Source: Paraconexibacter sp963815565
Lineage (GTDB): Bacteria; Actinomycetota; Thermoleophilia; Solirubrobacterales; Solirubrobacteraceae
Reading direction: 5' to 3'
DNA: 64,000 nucleotides
NCBI GenBank assembly: GCA_963815565.1
Contig: CAWFHB010000004.1
Span: 62,001 to 126,000 of the forward strand
The notes under the pieces were generated by a model that saw only the letters and a list, made by a program, of their open reading frames with translations, ran no database searches and was not told the DNA's origin. The position numbers were made by a program, and so were the translations under genes. The stretch's first letter is position 1, and each line of letters starts with the position of its first letter. Shown here one piece after another: positions 49,215-57,964 of the stretch.

Positions 49215-50894
49215 CTACACGTCGGTCGACCGGTGCAGCACCGGCTCGGGCACGGCGGGGGCGGCGACCGGCGGGCGGACCTCCAGCCCGCCGAAGGCCT
49301 CCATCCCCTTCGCGGGGACGTGGCTCATCGCGTGCTCGGTCAGCGCCGTGATGGTCAGCGACGGGTTCACGCCCACGTTCGCGGGCACGACCGACCCGTC
49401 GCAGACGAGGAGGTTCTCGTAGCCGAAGACGCGGTTGCGGTGATCGACCACGCCGCTCTCCGGGCCCTTGGCGATGACGGCGCCTCCGAGGATGTGCGCC
49501 GTCGTCGCGATGTTCGCCATCGCCTCGAAGATCGAGCTCTGGGCCACGCCGCCGGTCTCCTTCGCGATCCATTCCGCCGCCTGGTTGGCGACGGGGATGA
49601 ACGCCTTGCTCGGCTCCCCCACCGACTGCTCGGTCTGTAGGCGGATCGCCCCGTTCGGGAGCCGGTGCGGGCGCAGGGCGATGGCGCCGGGCAGGGACTG
49701 CATGACGAGCAGCATGATCGTCCGCTGGCTCGAGCCCCGGACGTCGAAGAGCTTGGCCCAGCGCACCGGGTGGCGCAGGATCTGTCCGATCAGCTTGAGC
49801 GGGCGGGTGACCCGTGTCCCGTCGCCGACGAGCAGCGTGTTCAGGAAGCTCATGGAGTCACCTGCCGTCCCGTAGGAGCAGGTCTCGATGTGGGTGTTCG
49901 GGTCCGGGTAGATCGAGCCGGTGATCGCCACGCGGCGGCCTTGGCCGGGCAGCGCCTTCGGCAGGCGCACCGCGAGGATCGCCTCGGAGTTCGTCCGCAC
50001 GAGCTCGCCGAGCCGGCTGGAGATGCGGCCGAGCGACCCGTTCAGGCGGCAGCGCTGCAGAAGCCTGTTCGTTCCGAGCGCGCCGGCGGAGACCACGACA
50101 CCACGTGCCGTGAAGCTCTTGCGTCCGCGCCGGGTCCACGCGCCGCTGCGCTGGGTGGTGATGCGGTAACCGTCGGCCCCGGTGCCGTCGCCGAGCGGCG
50201 TGATGTCGATGACCTCGCGCTCGGGGTGGACCTGGGTGCCCGCCTTCTCGGCGAGGTAGAGGTAGTTCTTGACCAGCGTGTTCTTCGCGTTGTGCGGGCA
50301 GCCGACCATGCAGCGCGCGCACTGGATGCAGCCGGTGCGCTCTGGTCCCTCGCCGCCGAAGAAGGGGTCGGGGACGGTCACGCCCTCCTCGCCGAAGTAC
50401 ACGCCGACGCGGGTCTTCTTGTACGTGTCCCCCACGCCGAGGTGCTCGCCGAACGCACGCAGGACGTCGTCGGCGGGGTCGGCGGTCGTGACATCGGTGA
50501 CCCCGAGCATCCGCTCGGCCTCGTCGTAGTGGGGCCGCAGCGTCTCCTCCCAACCGCCATCGAGCCCGGCCCACTGCGGGTCGGTGTAGAAGGCGGGCAG
50601 CGGGCGGTAGAGGGTGTTCGCGTAACCGAGCGACCCTCCGCCGACCCCGGCGCCGCTGGCGATCGCGACGTCCTTGAAGGTCGAGAGCCGGAAGATGCCC
50701 TTCAGCCCGAGCTTCGGCATGAAGAAGTAGCGCTTGAGGTCCCACGTCGAGCTCGGGAAGTCCTCGTCGGCGAAGCGCTTGCCGGACTCGAGCACGCCCA
50801 CCGAGTAGCCCTTCTCGCTGAGGCGCAGCGCGCTCGTGGAGCCGCCGAACCCGGAGCCGATGATCATCCAGTCGTAGTCGAGACCGTGGGACAT
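49215..50894 (-). CDS. GMC oxidoreductase with cysteine-rich motif
   Basis: A 559-residue FAD enzyme. The N-terminus has IIGSGFGGSTSALRL; ASGAGVGGGSLGYANTLYR is a second flavin site; the C-terminus has NVGVNPSLTITALTEHA. Residues near 190-206 (CIQCARCMVGCPHNAKN) form a ferredoxin-like cysteine cluster also seen in some cholesterol-oxidase-like GMC proteins. It probably oxidises a bulky alcohol such as a sterol or glucoside. It follows the O-methyltransferase-like gene on the same strand. Confidence 0.8.
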   Translation of the reverse strand: MSHGLDYDWMIIGSGFGGSTSALRLSEKGYSVGVLESGKRFADEDFPSSTWDLKRYFFMPKLGLKGIFRLSTFKDVAIASGAGVGGGSLGYANTLYRPLPAFYTDPQWAGLDGGWEETLRPHYDEAERMLGVTDVTTADPADDVLRAFGEHLGVGDTYKKTRVGVYFGEEGVTVPDPFFGGEGPERTGCIQCARCMVGCPHNAKNTLVKNYLYLAEKAGTQVHPEREVIDITPLGDGTGADGYRITTQRSGAWTRRGRKSFTARGVVVSAGALGTNRLLQRCRLNGSLGRISSRLGELVRTNSEAILAVRLPKALPGQGRRVAITGSIYPDPNTHIETCSYGTAGDSMSFLNTLLVGDGTRVTRPLKLIGQILRHPVRWAKLFDVRGSSQRTIMLLVMQSLPGAIALRPHRLPNGAIRLQTEQSVGEPSKAFIPVANQAAEWIAKETGGVAQSSIFEAMANIATTAHILGGAVIAKGPESGVVDHRNRVFGYENLLVCDGSVVPANVGVNPSLTITALTEHAMSHVPAKGMEAFGGLEVRPPVAAPAVPEPVLHRSTDV

Positions 50895-50926
50895 GGGGCC
50901 AGCCTAACCTGAAGATGACACCAGCG

Positions 50927-51874
50927 TCAACTTCTTACCGCGATGTACAGCGTCTGCGCCGGAAGCCGGGTGATCCCGCGGGCCGTGGGAGGAGCGAACC
51001 CCGCCGCAGCGAGTTGGGCGCGGAGCTCGCTCTCGCGCGGGAGGTCGGCTCCGCTCGTCAGGTGGAAGAACAGCCCGAGGAACGCCTCGCCTCCGGGATT
51101 GACGCCGGGCTCGCGCGCGAAGAGATCGAGGATCGCGACCCGTCCCCCCGGCCGCAGCGCGCCGTGGACGCGCTCGAGCAGCGCGACCGTCTCCTCCGGT
51201 CTCAGGTGGTGCACGAGGTTGAAGACGAGCGCGAGGTCGTGCCCCTCCCCCAGCTCCGCCTCGAACACCGAGCCCTCCCGGTGCTCGACGCGGCCCGTGT
51301 GCCCGCTCTCCCGCAGGATCTCGCGACCCACCGCGGCGCTCCCCGGGAGGTCGACCACGGTGGCCCGGAGGCCTGGGTTGCGGTCGCAGAGCACGGCGGA
51401 GAACCAACCGTGCGCACCTCCCAGGTCGAGCACCGAGCGGGCGTCCACGGGGAGGTTGAGCGCCCGGGCCACCTCCGGCGCTGAGAGCCGGGCCAACTCG
51501 TGCTGCCCGCGGATGTAGGTGTCCCAGCTCGCGTCGTCGTCCGCCGCGTCGTGCAGCTCGACGTGGGTGCCCTCGCGCACGAGCTCCTCGAGCTGCTCCC
51601 ACCACGGCCAGTAGGTCGCGGTGTGCTCGACGTACCGGACGACCGAGCGCGGCGAGTCGGGGTCGAGCCAGCGTCGGGAGCGCCGGGAGAGCGATACGCG
51701 CCCGTCGCGGCGGAGCCGGAGGTGGCCCATCGCGACGAGGCACTCGCACAGCAGCCGGGTCCCCGTGGGCTGGAGCTCGAGCTCACGCGCAAGCTCCTCG
51801 GGACGACGCGCCCCGTTCCGCGCGAGGTGGGCGAACAGTCCGGTCGTGACGCCGACGTGGAGCACGCGCGCCAC
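50927..51874 (-). CDS. O-methyltransferase-like protein, start disrupted
   Basis: From GTG 51874 the protein is 315 residues, with an N-terminal winged-helix dimerisation domain (GARRPEELARELELQPTGTRLL). The SAM domain motifs follow: VLDLGGAHGWFSAVL, VVDLPGSAAVGREIL and FNLVHHLRPEETVALL. This is the Methyltransf_2/acetylserotonin-type fold. The frame upstream of 51874 remains coding-like (ADIARIGLIPERAVEVVGAAL) but has no start; an ATG at 51984 is one base out of frame. A one-base error near 51983 would give a full N-terminus. The acceptor is unknown. Confidence 0.75.
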   Translation of the reverse strand: MARVLHVGVTTGLFAHLARNGARRPEELARELELQPTGTRLLCECLVAMGHLRLRRDGRVSLSRRSRRWLDPDSPRSVVRYVEHTATYWPWWEQLEELVREGTHVELHDAADDDASWDTYIRGQHELARLSAPEVARALNLPVDARSVLDLGGAHGWFSAVLCDRNPGLRATVVDLPGSAAVGREILRESGHTGRVEHREGSVFEAELGEGHDLALVFNLVHHLRPEETVALLERVHGALRPGGRVAILDLFAREPGVNPGGEAFLGLFFHLTSGADLPRESELRAQLAAAGFAPPTARGITRLPAQTLYIAVRS

Positions 51875-52012
51875 CGGGGGCGCGAAGAGCGCCTGCGGGA
51901 CGGGCGTTGGGATCAGGTTGAGCGCGGCGCCGACGACCTCGACGGCGCGCTCGGGAATGAGGCCGATGCGGGCGATGTCCGCATCCTGACGGGCCCGGGG
52001 GTGCGGGGTCCG

Positions 52013-52018
52013 TAGGCT
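52013..52018 (+). promoter_or_regulatory. -10 element of the HipA-like gene
   Basis: TAGGCT followed by 8 bases and ATG 52027. Confidence 0.35.
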
Positions 52019-52026
52019 GGCGCGCG

Positions 52027-52779
52027 ATGCCCCTGCGCACCGTCGCCGCGACGCGCTACGTCACCGCCCTGCGCGAGGGCGGCTCCATGCCCGGACTCGT
52101 CGAGGCCGACGACGACGGCCTCTACGTCCTGAAGTTCCGCGGCGCCGGCCAGGGCGTGAAGGCGCTCGTCGCGGAGCTCGTCTGCGGAGAGCTCGCGCGC
52201 GCCTACGGCCTGCCGGTCCCGGAGCTCGCGCTCTGCGAGCTCGACCCGGCGCTGGCCCCCGCCGAGCCCGATCAGGAGATCCAGGACCTGCTGAAGGCGA
52301 GCCCCGGGACGAACCTCGCGATGGACTTCCTGCCCGGCTCGCTGACCTTCACCCCGGCCGCCCCGTTCCGTCCCCAGCCAGAGCTCGCCGCCGAGATCAT
52401 CTGGTTCGACGCGCTGGTCGAGAACGTCGACCGCACCGCCCAGAACCCGAACCTGCTCGTCTGGCACGACGCGCTGTGGTGCATCGATCACGGCGCCGCG
52501 CTCTACCGGCACCACGGCGGCTCGGACCCGATCGCCCACGCGCGGGCACCGTTCCCGCTCATCGCCCAGCACGTCCTGCTCCCCTTCGCCGGCGCGATCA
52601 CCGCCGCTGACGAGCGGCTCGCGGGGCGGGTCGGCGAGCCGGAGCTGCAGGCGGTGCTCGACCTCGTGCCGAGCGCCTGGTTCGGCCCCGACGGCGACCG
52701 CCCCTACCTGGAGGCGCTCCTAACGCGCCTCGAAGCGCCGCGCGACTGGGCGACGGAGGCGGATCGTGTCCGCGGCTGA
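52027..52779 (+). CDS. HipA-like kinase-family protein
   Basis: A 250-residue protein resembling the HipA-like kinase family (PF20613) from memory. The N-terminal lysine region (YVLKFRGAGQG) is followed by LVCGELARAYGLPVPE, then IIWFDALVENVDRTAQNPNLLVW with the expected DxxxxNxDR catalytic aspartate region and CIDHGAALY. It is shorter than true HipA toxins. It overlaps the following DUF3037-type gene by 14 bases. It is probably a kinase or kinase-like protein; the target is unknown. Confidence 0.75.
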   Translation: MPLRTVAATRYVTALREGGSMPGLVEADDDGLYVLKFRGAGQGVKALVAELVCGELARAYGLPVPELALCELDPALAPAEPDQEIQDLLKASPGTNLAMDFLPGSLTFTPAAPFRPQPELAAEIIWFDALVENVDRTAQNPNLLVWHDALWCIDHGAALYRHHGGSDPIAHARAPFPLIAQHVLLPFAGAITAADERLAGRVGEPELQAVLDLVPSAWFGPDGDRPYLEALLTRLEAPRDWATEADRVRG

Positions 52780-53149
52780 GCCCTACCAGTACGCGCTGTG
52801 GCGGGCCGTCCCGGATCTGCAGCGCGGGGAGACGCTGAACGTCGGGGTGATCCTGCACGCCCGGCGCCACCGCTTCCTCGAAGCCCTCGTGCACGTGGAC
52901 GCCGTCCGCCTCGCCGCGCTGGCGCCGCAACTCGACCCGCGGGCGCTCGGCGCCCACCTCGCGGGGCTTGCCGCGATCGCGGCAGGCGACCCCGCGGCGG
53001 GAGCGATCGGCCGCCTCGAGGCGTCGGAGCGCTTCGGCTGGCTCGTCGCCCCGGCGAGCACGCTCGTGCAGCCCGGGCCGGTGCACACCGGGCGCTGCGC
53101 CGACCCGGCGGCGGTCCTCGGACGGCTGTACGCACGGCTCGTGCTCTAG
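52766..53149 (+). CDS. DUF3037-family protein
   Basis: A 127-residue soluble protein. The N-terminus YQYALWRAVPDLQRGETLNVGVIL is the DUF3037 pattern as I remember it (residues 6-29 approximately). The start GTG 52766 lies inside the HipA-like gene, so the two are coupled. DUF3037 genes are often found next to HipA-like kinases. The partner role is unknown. Confidence 0.75.
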   Translation: MSAAEPYQYALWRAVPDLQRGETLNVGVILHARRHRFLEALVHVDAVRLAALAPQLDPRALGAHLAGLAAIAAGDPAAGAIGRLEASERFGWLVAPASTLVQPGPVHTGRCADPAAVLGRLYARLVL

Positions 53150-53153
53150 GCGG

Positions 53154-53522
53154 TCAGACCTCGACCCCTGCCTCCTCGAGCCAGCCCCGCATCGGCTCCG
53201 GCGGCGTCCCGCCGTACTCTGCGCGGACGGCGAGAGCGAGCAGACGGTGGCCCTCGGCGCTCGCCTCGTCGCGGCGGAAGCAGAGGTAGCGGGCGACCGC
53301 GCCGGCGAGCTGGATGGTCGCGTCCTCGGCCTGCGGGTCGAGCGCGCCGATGCCCTCGTCGAGCTTCTGCGCACTCTCGGCGGCGACCCCGACCGGCTCG
53401 TCGGCGTCCTCGAAGCGCTCGAGCAGCTCTCCGAGGTTCTGATCGGTCCCCGTCGGGTCCAGGACACGGACCGCGGTGTGCACGGCGTCGAAGATGGTCA
53501 GCGGGGCGGGTTCGGTGCTCAT
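53154..53522 (-). CDS. Unknown small acidic protein
   Basis: A 122-residue soluble protein from ATG 53522: acidic helices (TIFDAVHTAVRVLDPTGTDQ, LGELLERFEDADEPVG) and AGAVARYLCFRRDEASAEGHR near the middle. An upstream start at 53543 would add 7 residues. It lies 33 bases after RidA on the same strand and converges with the DUF3037 gene. I recognise no family. Confidence 0.6.
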   Translation of the reverse strand: MSTEPAPLTIFDAVHTAVRVLDPTGTDQNLGELLERFEDADEPVGVAAESAQKLDEGIGALDPQAEDATIQLAGAVARYLCFRRDEASAEGHRLLALAVRAEYGGTPPEPMRGWLEEAGVEV

Positions 53523-53555
53523 GCAGGGCGGGATACCCGCCACACGCCGCCTTGA

Positions 53556-53948
53556 TCAGCCAGGCAGCGCGACGATGGCATCGATCTCGACCGTCGCCCC
53601 GAGCGGCAGCGCCGCGACCCCGATGAGGGTGCGCGCGGGCGGCGCCTCCGAGAAGTAGGCCCCGTAGGCCTCGTTGACCTCGGCGAAGGTCTGGATGTCC
53701 GTGACGTAGATCGCGCACCGCACCGCGTCCTGGAGCCGCGTGCCGCCGGCCGCGCACACGACGGAGAGGTTCTCCAGGCAGCGCGTCGTCTGCTCCCCGA
53801 GGCTGCCCTCGACGAGCTGCCCCGTCGCCGGGTCGAGGGGCACCTGTCCCGAGCAGAACAGCAGCCCTCCGTGGGCCACCGCGTGGGAATACGGTCCGAC
53901 CGCGGAGGGGGCACCGTCGGCGGTCACGATTCTGCGCTGTTCGGACAT
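53556..53948 (-). CDS. ridA: RidA-family deaminase
   Basis: A 130-residue RidA (YjgF/YER057c/UK114) trimer-type protein. GPYSHAVAHGGLLFCSGQVPLD forms the N-terminal signature, and PPARTLIGVAALPLGATVEIDA has the conserved arginine of the active site. RidA hydrolyses reactive 2-aminoacrylate-type enamines. It may act with amine-oxidising enzymes elsewhere in the window. Confidence 0.88.
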   Translation of the reverse strand: MSEQRRIVTADGAPSAVGPYSHAVAHGGLLFCSGQVPLDPATGQLVEGSLGEQTTRCLENLSVVCAAGGTRLQDAVRCAIYVTDIQTFAEVNEAYGAYFSEAPPARTLIGVAALPLGATVEIDAIVALPG

Positions 53949-53977
53949 GGCAGCGAGGCTACCTCCGTTGCCTCGGC

Positions 53978-53983
53978 TACCGT
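53978..53983 (+). promoter_or_regulatory. -10 element of the S33 hydrolase gene
   Basis: TACCGT followed by 6 bases and ATG 53990. Confidence 0.4.
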
Positions 53984-53989
53984 GCGGCC

Positions 53990-55918
53990 ATGTTCTCCGC
54001 GCGCCACCTCATGTGCCTCGCCGCGGCGAGCGTCGCGGGCGCCTTCGCCGCGCCCGGCAACGCGGCAGCCGCACTTCCGTGGGCTTCGTGCGCGCCGACG
54101 GGCTTCGAGTGCGCGGGCCTGACTGTCCCGCTGGATCACTCGGGGGCCCGCCCGGGGTCGCTCACCCTCGCGGCCACCCGCGTGGTCGCGGCCAGCAACC
54201 CTGGTCGCACCGCCGTCGTCGCGCTCGCGGGCGGCCCCGGCCAGGCCGCCGTCCCGCTCGCCCAGGGATTCGCCGACGACCTGAGCTCCGCCCTCGCCTC
54301 CCGCGACCTCCTCGTGTTCGATCAGCGGGGCACCGGCAGCTCGGGAAGCCTCGTCTGCGCGGCGCTCAGGCGCACCTCGGGAACGCTCGCGGGGGTGACC
54401 CGCCAGTGCTCGCAGCAGATCGGCTCCGCGCGAGCCTTCTTCCGGACCGCCGACAGCGTTCAGGACATCGAGGCCCTGCGGGTGGCGGGCGGCTACGACA
54501 AGCTCGTCTTTTACGGCGTCTCCTACGGCACAAAGGTCGCGCTCGCCTACGCCTCCACCTATCCCGCGAACGTCGCCTCGCTCGTGCTGGACTCGGTCGT
54601 CACCCCCGAGGGCCCGGACGCCTTCCGCCGCTCGTCGCTCGCCGCCGTGCCGCGCGTCCTCTCCGAGCTGTGCGCCGACGGCGCCTGCCGGGGGATCACC
54701 GCGAGCGCGCGGGGCGACGTGGCCCGCCTGGCCAAGAAGCTCCGACGCAAGTCCATCACGGGGTCGGTCTACACCACGACTGGACGCCGGGTCCGGGAGC
54801 GGCTGAGCGAGAGCGACCTCTTCGGTGTCCTGCTCGCGGGCGACCTGAACCCGACGCTGCGGGCCGATCTGCCGGGCTCGCTCCGAGCGGCGCTGAGCGG
54901 CGACGTCAAGCCGATGCTGCGGCTCGGTGCCCGATCGGCCGGACTCCTGAACGGCGCCGGGTACCAGAGCGCCGCGGCCGACTCCGACGCGCTCTTCCTC
55001 GCGACGACCTGCGAGGAGAACCCCACGTTCCCGTGGACCCGTGGGGCCGCGCAGTCCACCCGCCAGCGCGAGGCGGAGAACGCCGCTCGGAAGCTCTCGG
55101 GCAACGAGATCTTCCCGTTCTCCCGCGGAACGGCGCTGCAGCAGGGGATCCTCCCCCTCTGCCTCGGCTGGAAGACCGCGTCCCCCGCGCCGACCGCCGC
55201 GGGGCCGCTGCCGGACGTGCCGATGCTGGTCATCGACGGCCGCAGCGATCTGCGCACCCCGTACGAGGACGCGGCGTCGATCACCGCCCGCGTGCCGAGC
55301 GCCCAGCTGCTCGGCGTCCCCAACGTAGGCCACTCCGTCCTCGGCTCGGACGCGACGACCTGCTCGCGGGACGCGATCACCGCCTTCTTCTCCGGGCAGC
55401 CGGTCGCGCAGTGCCTTCCGGCCGCCGCCCGCTTCCCGCCCACGCCTCGACCGCCGACGCGCGCCTCCCGCCTCGAGCCGTACCGCGAGATCAAGGGGAA
55501 GGTCGGACGCACCGTGCAGGCGCTCCGCCTGACCGTGAACGACGCCCAGTCACAGCTGGTCGGGGAGGCGCTCGCGCTCGGACGCCAGCCCGCCGGCGCC
55601 GGCGGCCTGCGCTCCGGGGCCGTGCGCGTGACGTCCTCCGGGCTCAGCCTGCGCCGCTACGAGTACGTCCCGGACGTCTTCGTGACCGGCACCCTGCGCA
55701 ACCGCGGCACCTCTCGCTTCCGCCTGACCGGCCGGCAGGCCGCCCACGGGATCGTGAGCGTCACGCAGGCCCTCGCCGTCTCGGGCAGGCTCGACGGCAA
55801 GGCGTTCAGCACTCGCTTCGGCACCACCGCCACCTCGGCGATCGATCGCCCCTACGGCGGCCTCACCCTCGGCCAGGCCGCCGCCCGAGGGAAGCGGATC
55901 CGCGCCGCCGTCGGCTGA
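53990..55918 (+). CDS. Secreted S33-type alpha/beta hydrolase (tripeptidyl aminopeptidase-like)
   Basis: A 642-residue exported protein. Signal peptide residues 1-28 (MCLAAASVAGAFAAPGNAAAA). The alpha/beta-hydrolase domain contains LVFDQRGTGSSG (oxyanion region), nucleophile elbow GVSYGTKVAL, aspartate in IDGRSDLRTP and histidine in NVGHSVLG. This matches the Streptomyces tripeptidyl aminopeptidase/SlpD family. A further 180 residues form a C-terminal beta domain. It probably removes short peptides from the N-terminus of extracellular proteins. Confidence 0.82.
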   Translation: MFSARHLMCLAAASVAGAFAAPGNAAAALPWASCAPTGFECAGLTVPLDHSGARPGSLTLAATRVVAASNPGRTAVVALAGGPGQAAVPLAQGFADDLSSALASRDLLVFDQRGTGSSGSLVCAALRRTSGTLAGVTRQCSQQIGSARAFFRTADSVQDIEALRVAGGYDKLVFYGVSYGTKVALAYASTYPANVASLVLDSVVTPEGPDAFRRSSLAAVPRVLSELCADGACRGITASARGDVARLAKKLRRKSITGSVYTTTGRRVRERLSESDLFGVLLAGDLNPTLRADLPGSLRAALSGDVKPMLRLGARSAGLLNGAGYQSAAADSDALFLATTCEENPTFPWTRGAAQSTRQREAENAARKLSGNEIFPFSRGTALQQGILPLCLGWKTASPAPTAAGPLPDVPMLVIDGRSDLRTPYEDAASITARVPSAQLLGVPNVGHSVLGSDATTCSRDAITAFFSGQPVAQCLPAAARFPPTPRPPTRASRLEPYREIKGKVGRTVQALRLTVNDAQSQLVGEALALGRQPAGAGGLRSGAVRVTSSGLSLRRYEYVPDVFVTGTLRNRGTSRFRLTGRQAAHGIVSVTQALAVSGRLDGKAFSTRFGTTATSAIDRPYGGLTLGQAAARGKRIRAAVG

Positions 55919-55926
55919 CCTCGGGC

Positions 55927-57954
55927 ATGCCGAACGCGCTCTCCGACGCGTCCTCGCCCTACCTCCGCCAACACGCGGAGAACCCCGTCGATTGGCTCCC
56001 GTGGGGGGACGAGGCGCTCGCCCGTGCCGCCCGTGAGGACAAGCCCCTGCTCGTCTCGATCGGCTACTCGGCCTGCCACTGGTGCCACGTGATGGCCCGC
56101 GAGTGCTTCGAGGACCCCGCGATCGCAGCGGACATGAACGCCTCCTTCGTCTGCGTGAAGGTCGATCGCGAGGAGCGCCCGGACGTGGACGCGCTCGCGA
56201 TGGACGCCGTGCAGTCGATGACGGGGCAGGGTGGCTGGCCGCTGCACGTCTTCCTCACGCCGGAACAGGTGCCCTTCCACGGCGGGACGTACTTCCCGCC
56301 GGAGCCGCGGCACGGATCGCCGTCTTGGCCCCAGGTCCTCGCCGCGGTCGCTGAAGCCTGGAGCAGTCAGCGGGAGGAGCTCCGCGCCCAGGGCGGGGCG
56401 ATGGCCCAGCGCCTGCGCGGCGGGGCCCTGCTCACCCCTCCCGCCGCACCGCCCGAGGCCGCCTCGCTCGTGACCGCTCAGGAGACCCTCCGGGGCGCCT
56501 TCGACGCGGTGCAGGGCGGTTGGGGCGGCGCGCCCAAGTTCCCGGCCCCGTCTGTCATCGAGTTCCTGCTGCGGCGCGGCGAGACCGCGATGACGAGCTC
56601 GACCCTGAGCTCGATGGCGGGCGGCGGCATCTACGACCAGGTGGGTGGCGGCTTCGCCCGCTACGCGGTGGACGCGAGCTGGACCATCCCCCACTTCGAG
56701 AAGATGCTGTCCGACAACGCGCTGCTCGCGCGGGCGTACCTGCACGCCTTCCAGGTCACGGGCGACCCCGCCTTCCGACGCGTCTGCGAGGAGACCCTCG
56801 ACTGGATGCTCCGGGAGCTCGCGATGGACGACGGTGGCTTCGCGAGCTCGCTCGACGCGGACTCCGAGGGCGTCGAGGGCAAGTTCTACGTCTGGACGCT
56901 CGCCGAACTCACGGCGGCACTCGGGCCCGACGCGGACGCGGCCATCGCCTGGTTCGGCGCCACCGCGGCCGGCAACTTTGCGGATCCGCACAGCGTCCCC
57001 GAGCCTGGCGCCCCCGGGCAGAACGTGCTCGAGGACCGCGGCCCGCGCCCCGGTGAGGACGTCGTTCGGCGCATCCGTGCACGGCTCATGGAGGTCCGTG
57101 CACGCCGCGTGCGTCCGGCGCGGGACGGAAAGCGCATCACCGCGTGGAACGCGCTGGCGATCAGCGCCCTGGCGGAAGCGGGCGCGGTGCTGGGTCGGCC
57201 CGACTACCTCGCCGCCGCGCAGGACGCCGCGACCTTCGTGCTCGAACGGCTGCGCGAGGTGAGCGCCCCGGACCGGCCGCGCCTCCTCCGCAGCTACCAC
57301 CACGGGGTCGGCCACATCGGGGCGTTCCTCGAGGACCACGCGCTGCTGCTGGAAGCGCTCGTCGACCTCTACGAGGCGGACTTCGACCCACGACGGCTCG
57401 AGGCCGCGCGCGGCCTCGCCGAGGAGCTGCTCTCGCGCTTCGCCGACCCGGAGCGCGGCGGCTTCTTCTCCACCGCCGTCGATGACGAGCCGCTCCTGGT
57501 CCGCCGCAAGGAGCTCGAGGATCAGCCCACACCGGCGGGCGGCTCCAGCGCTGCGCTCGGACTGCTCAGGCTCGCCGCCCTGATCGGGGAGCCACGCTAC
57601 GAAGCCGCGGCGCTTGGGCAGCTGCGCCTGTTGCACGAGCTCGCCGCTCGCCATCCCCTGGCGTTCGGCCATCTGCTCCAGGCGCTCGACGAGGCGCTCG
57701 GCGTCCGTCGGGAGCTGGCGATCGTCGGAGGGACGGACGCGGAGCGGGCCGCCCTGCTGGCCGTCGCGCGCGAGGAGCTGCGCCCCGGCCTCGTCGTCGC
57801 GGTCGCCGCCGGCCCCGACGAGACGATTGCCCCCCTGGCCGAGCGGCAGGGCGCCAACGGCGGAGCGGCCGCGTATCTCTGCGAGCGTTCGGTCTGTCGG
57901 CAGCCTGTCATTTCACCCGACGAACTGAGGCGTGTGCTCGCGAGTGACGGGTAA
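55927..57954 (+). CDS. YyaL/SSP411-type thioredoxin-domain protein
   Basis: A 675-residue protein of the DUF255/YyaL family. The N-terminal thioredoxin-like domain has SACHWCHVM (Cys50, Cys53) and the cis-proline region GGWPLHVFLTPEQVPFHGGTY. The rest is an (alpha/alpha) barrel similar to N-acylglucosamine 2-epimerases (GGIYDQVGGGFARYAVD, PHFEKMLSDNALLARAYL). ATG 55927 starts at the family consensus (NALSDASSPYLRQHAENPVDW). The biochemical role is not established in the family. Confidence 0.88.
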   Translation: MPNALSDASSPYLRQHAENPVDWLPWGDEALARAAREDKPLLVSIGYSACHWCHVMARECFEDPAIAADMNASFVCVKVDREERPDVDALAMDAVQSMTGQGGWPLHVFLTPEQVPFHGGTYFPPEPRHGSPSWPQVLAAVAEAWSSQREELRAQGGAMAQRLRGGALLTPPAAPPEAASLVTAQETLRGAFDAVQGGWGGAPKFPAPSVIEFLLRRGETAMTSSTLSSMAGGGIYDQVGGGFARYAVDASWTIPHFEKMLSDNALLARAYLHAFQVTGDPAFRRVCEETLDWMLRELAMDDGGFASSLDADSEGVEGKFYVWTLAELTAALGPDADAAIAWFGATAAGNFADPHSVPEPGAPGQNVLEDRGPRPGEDVVRRIRARLMEVRARRVRPARDGKRITAWNALAISALAEAGAVLGRPDYLAAAQDAATFVLERLREVSAPDRPRLLRSYHHGVGHIGAFLEDHALLLEALVDLYEADFDPRRLEAARGLAEELLSRFADPERGGFFSTAVDDEPLLVRRKELEDQPTPAGGSSAALGLLRLAALIGEPRYEAAALGQLRLLHELAARHPLAFGHLLQALDEALGVRRELAIVGGTDAERAALLAVAREELRPGLVVAVAAGPDETIAPLAERQGANGGAAAYLCERSVCRQPVISPDELRRVLASDG

Positions 57955-57964
57955 CGTGAAAAGC

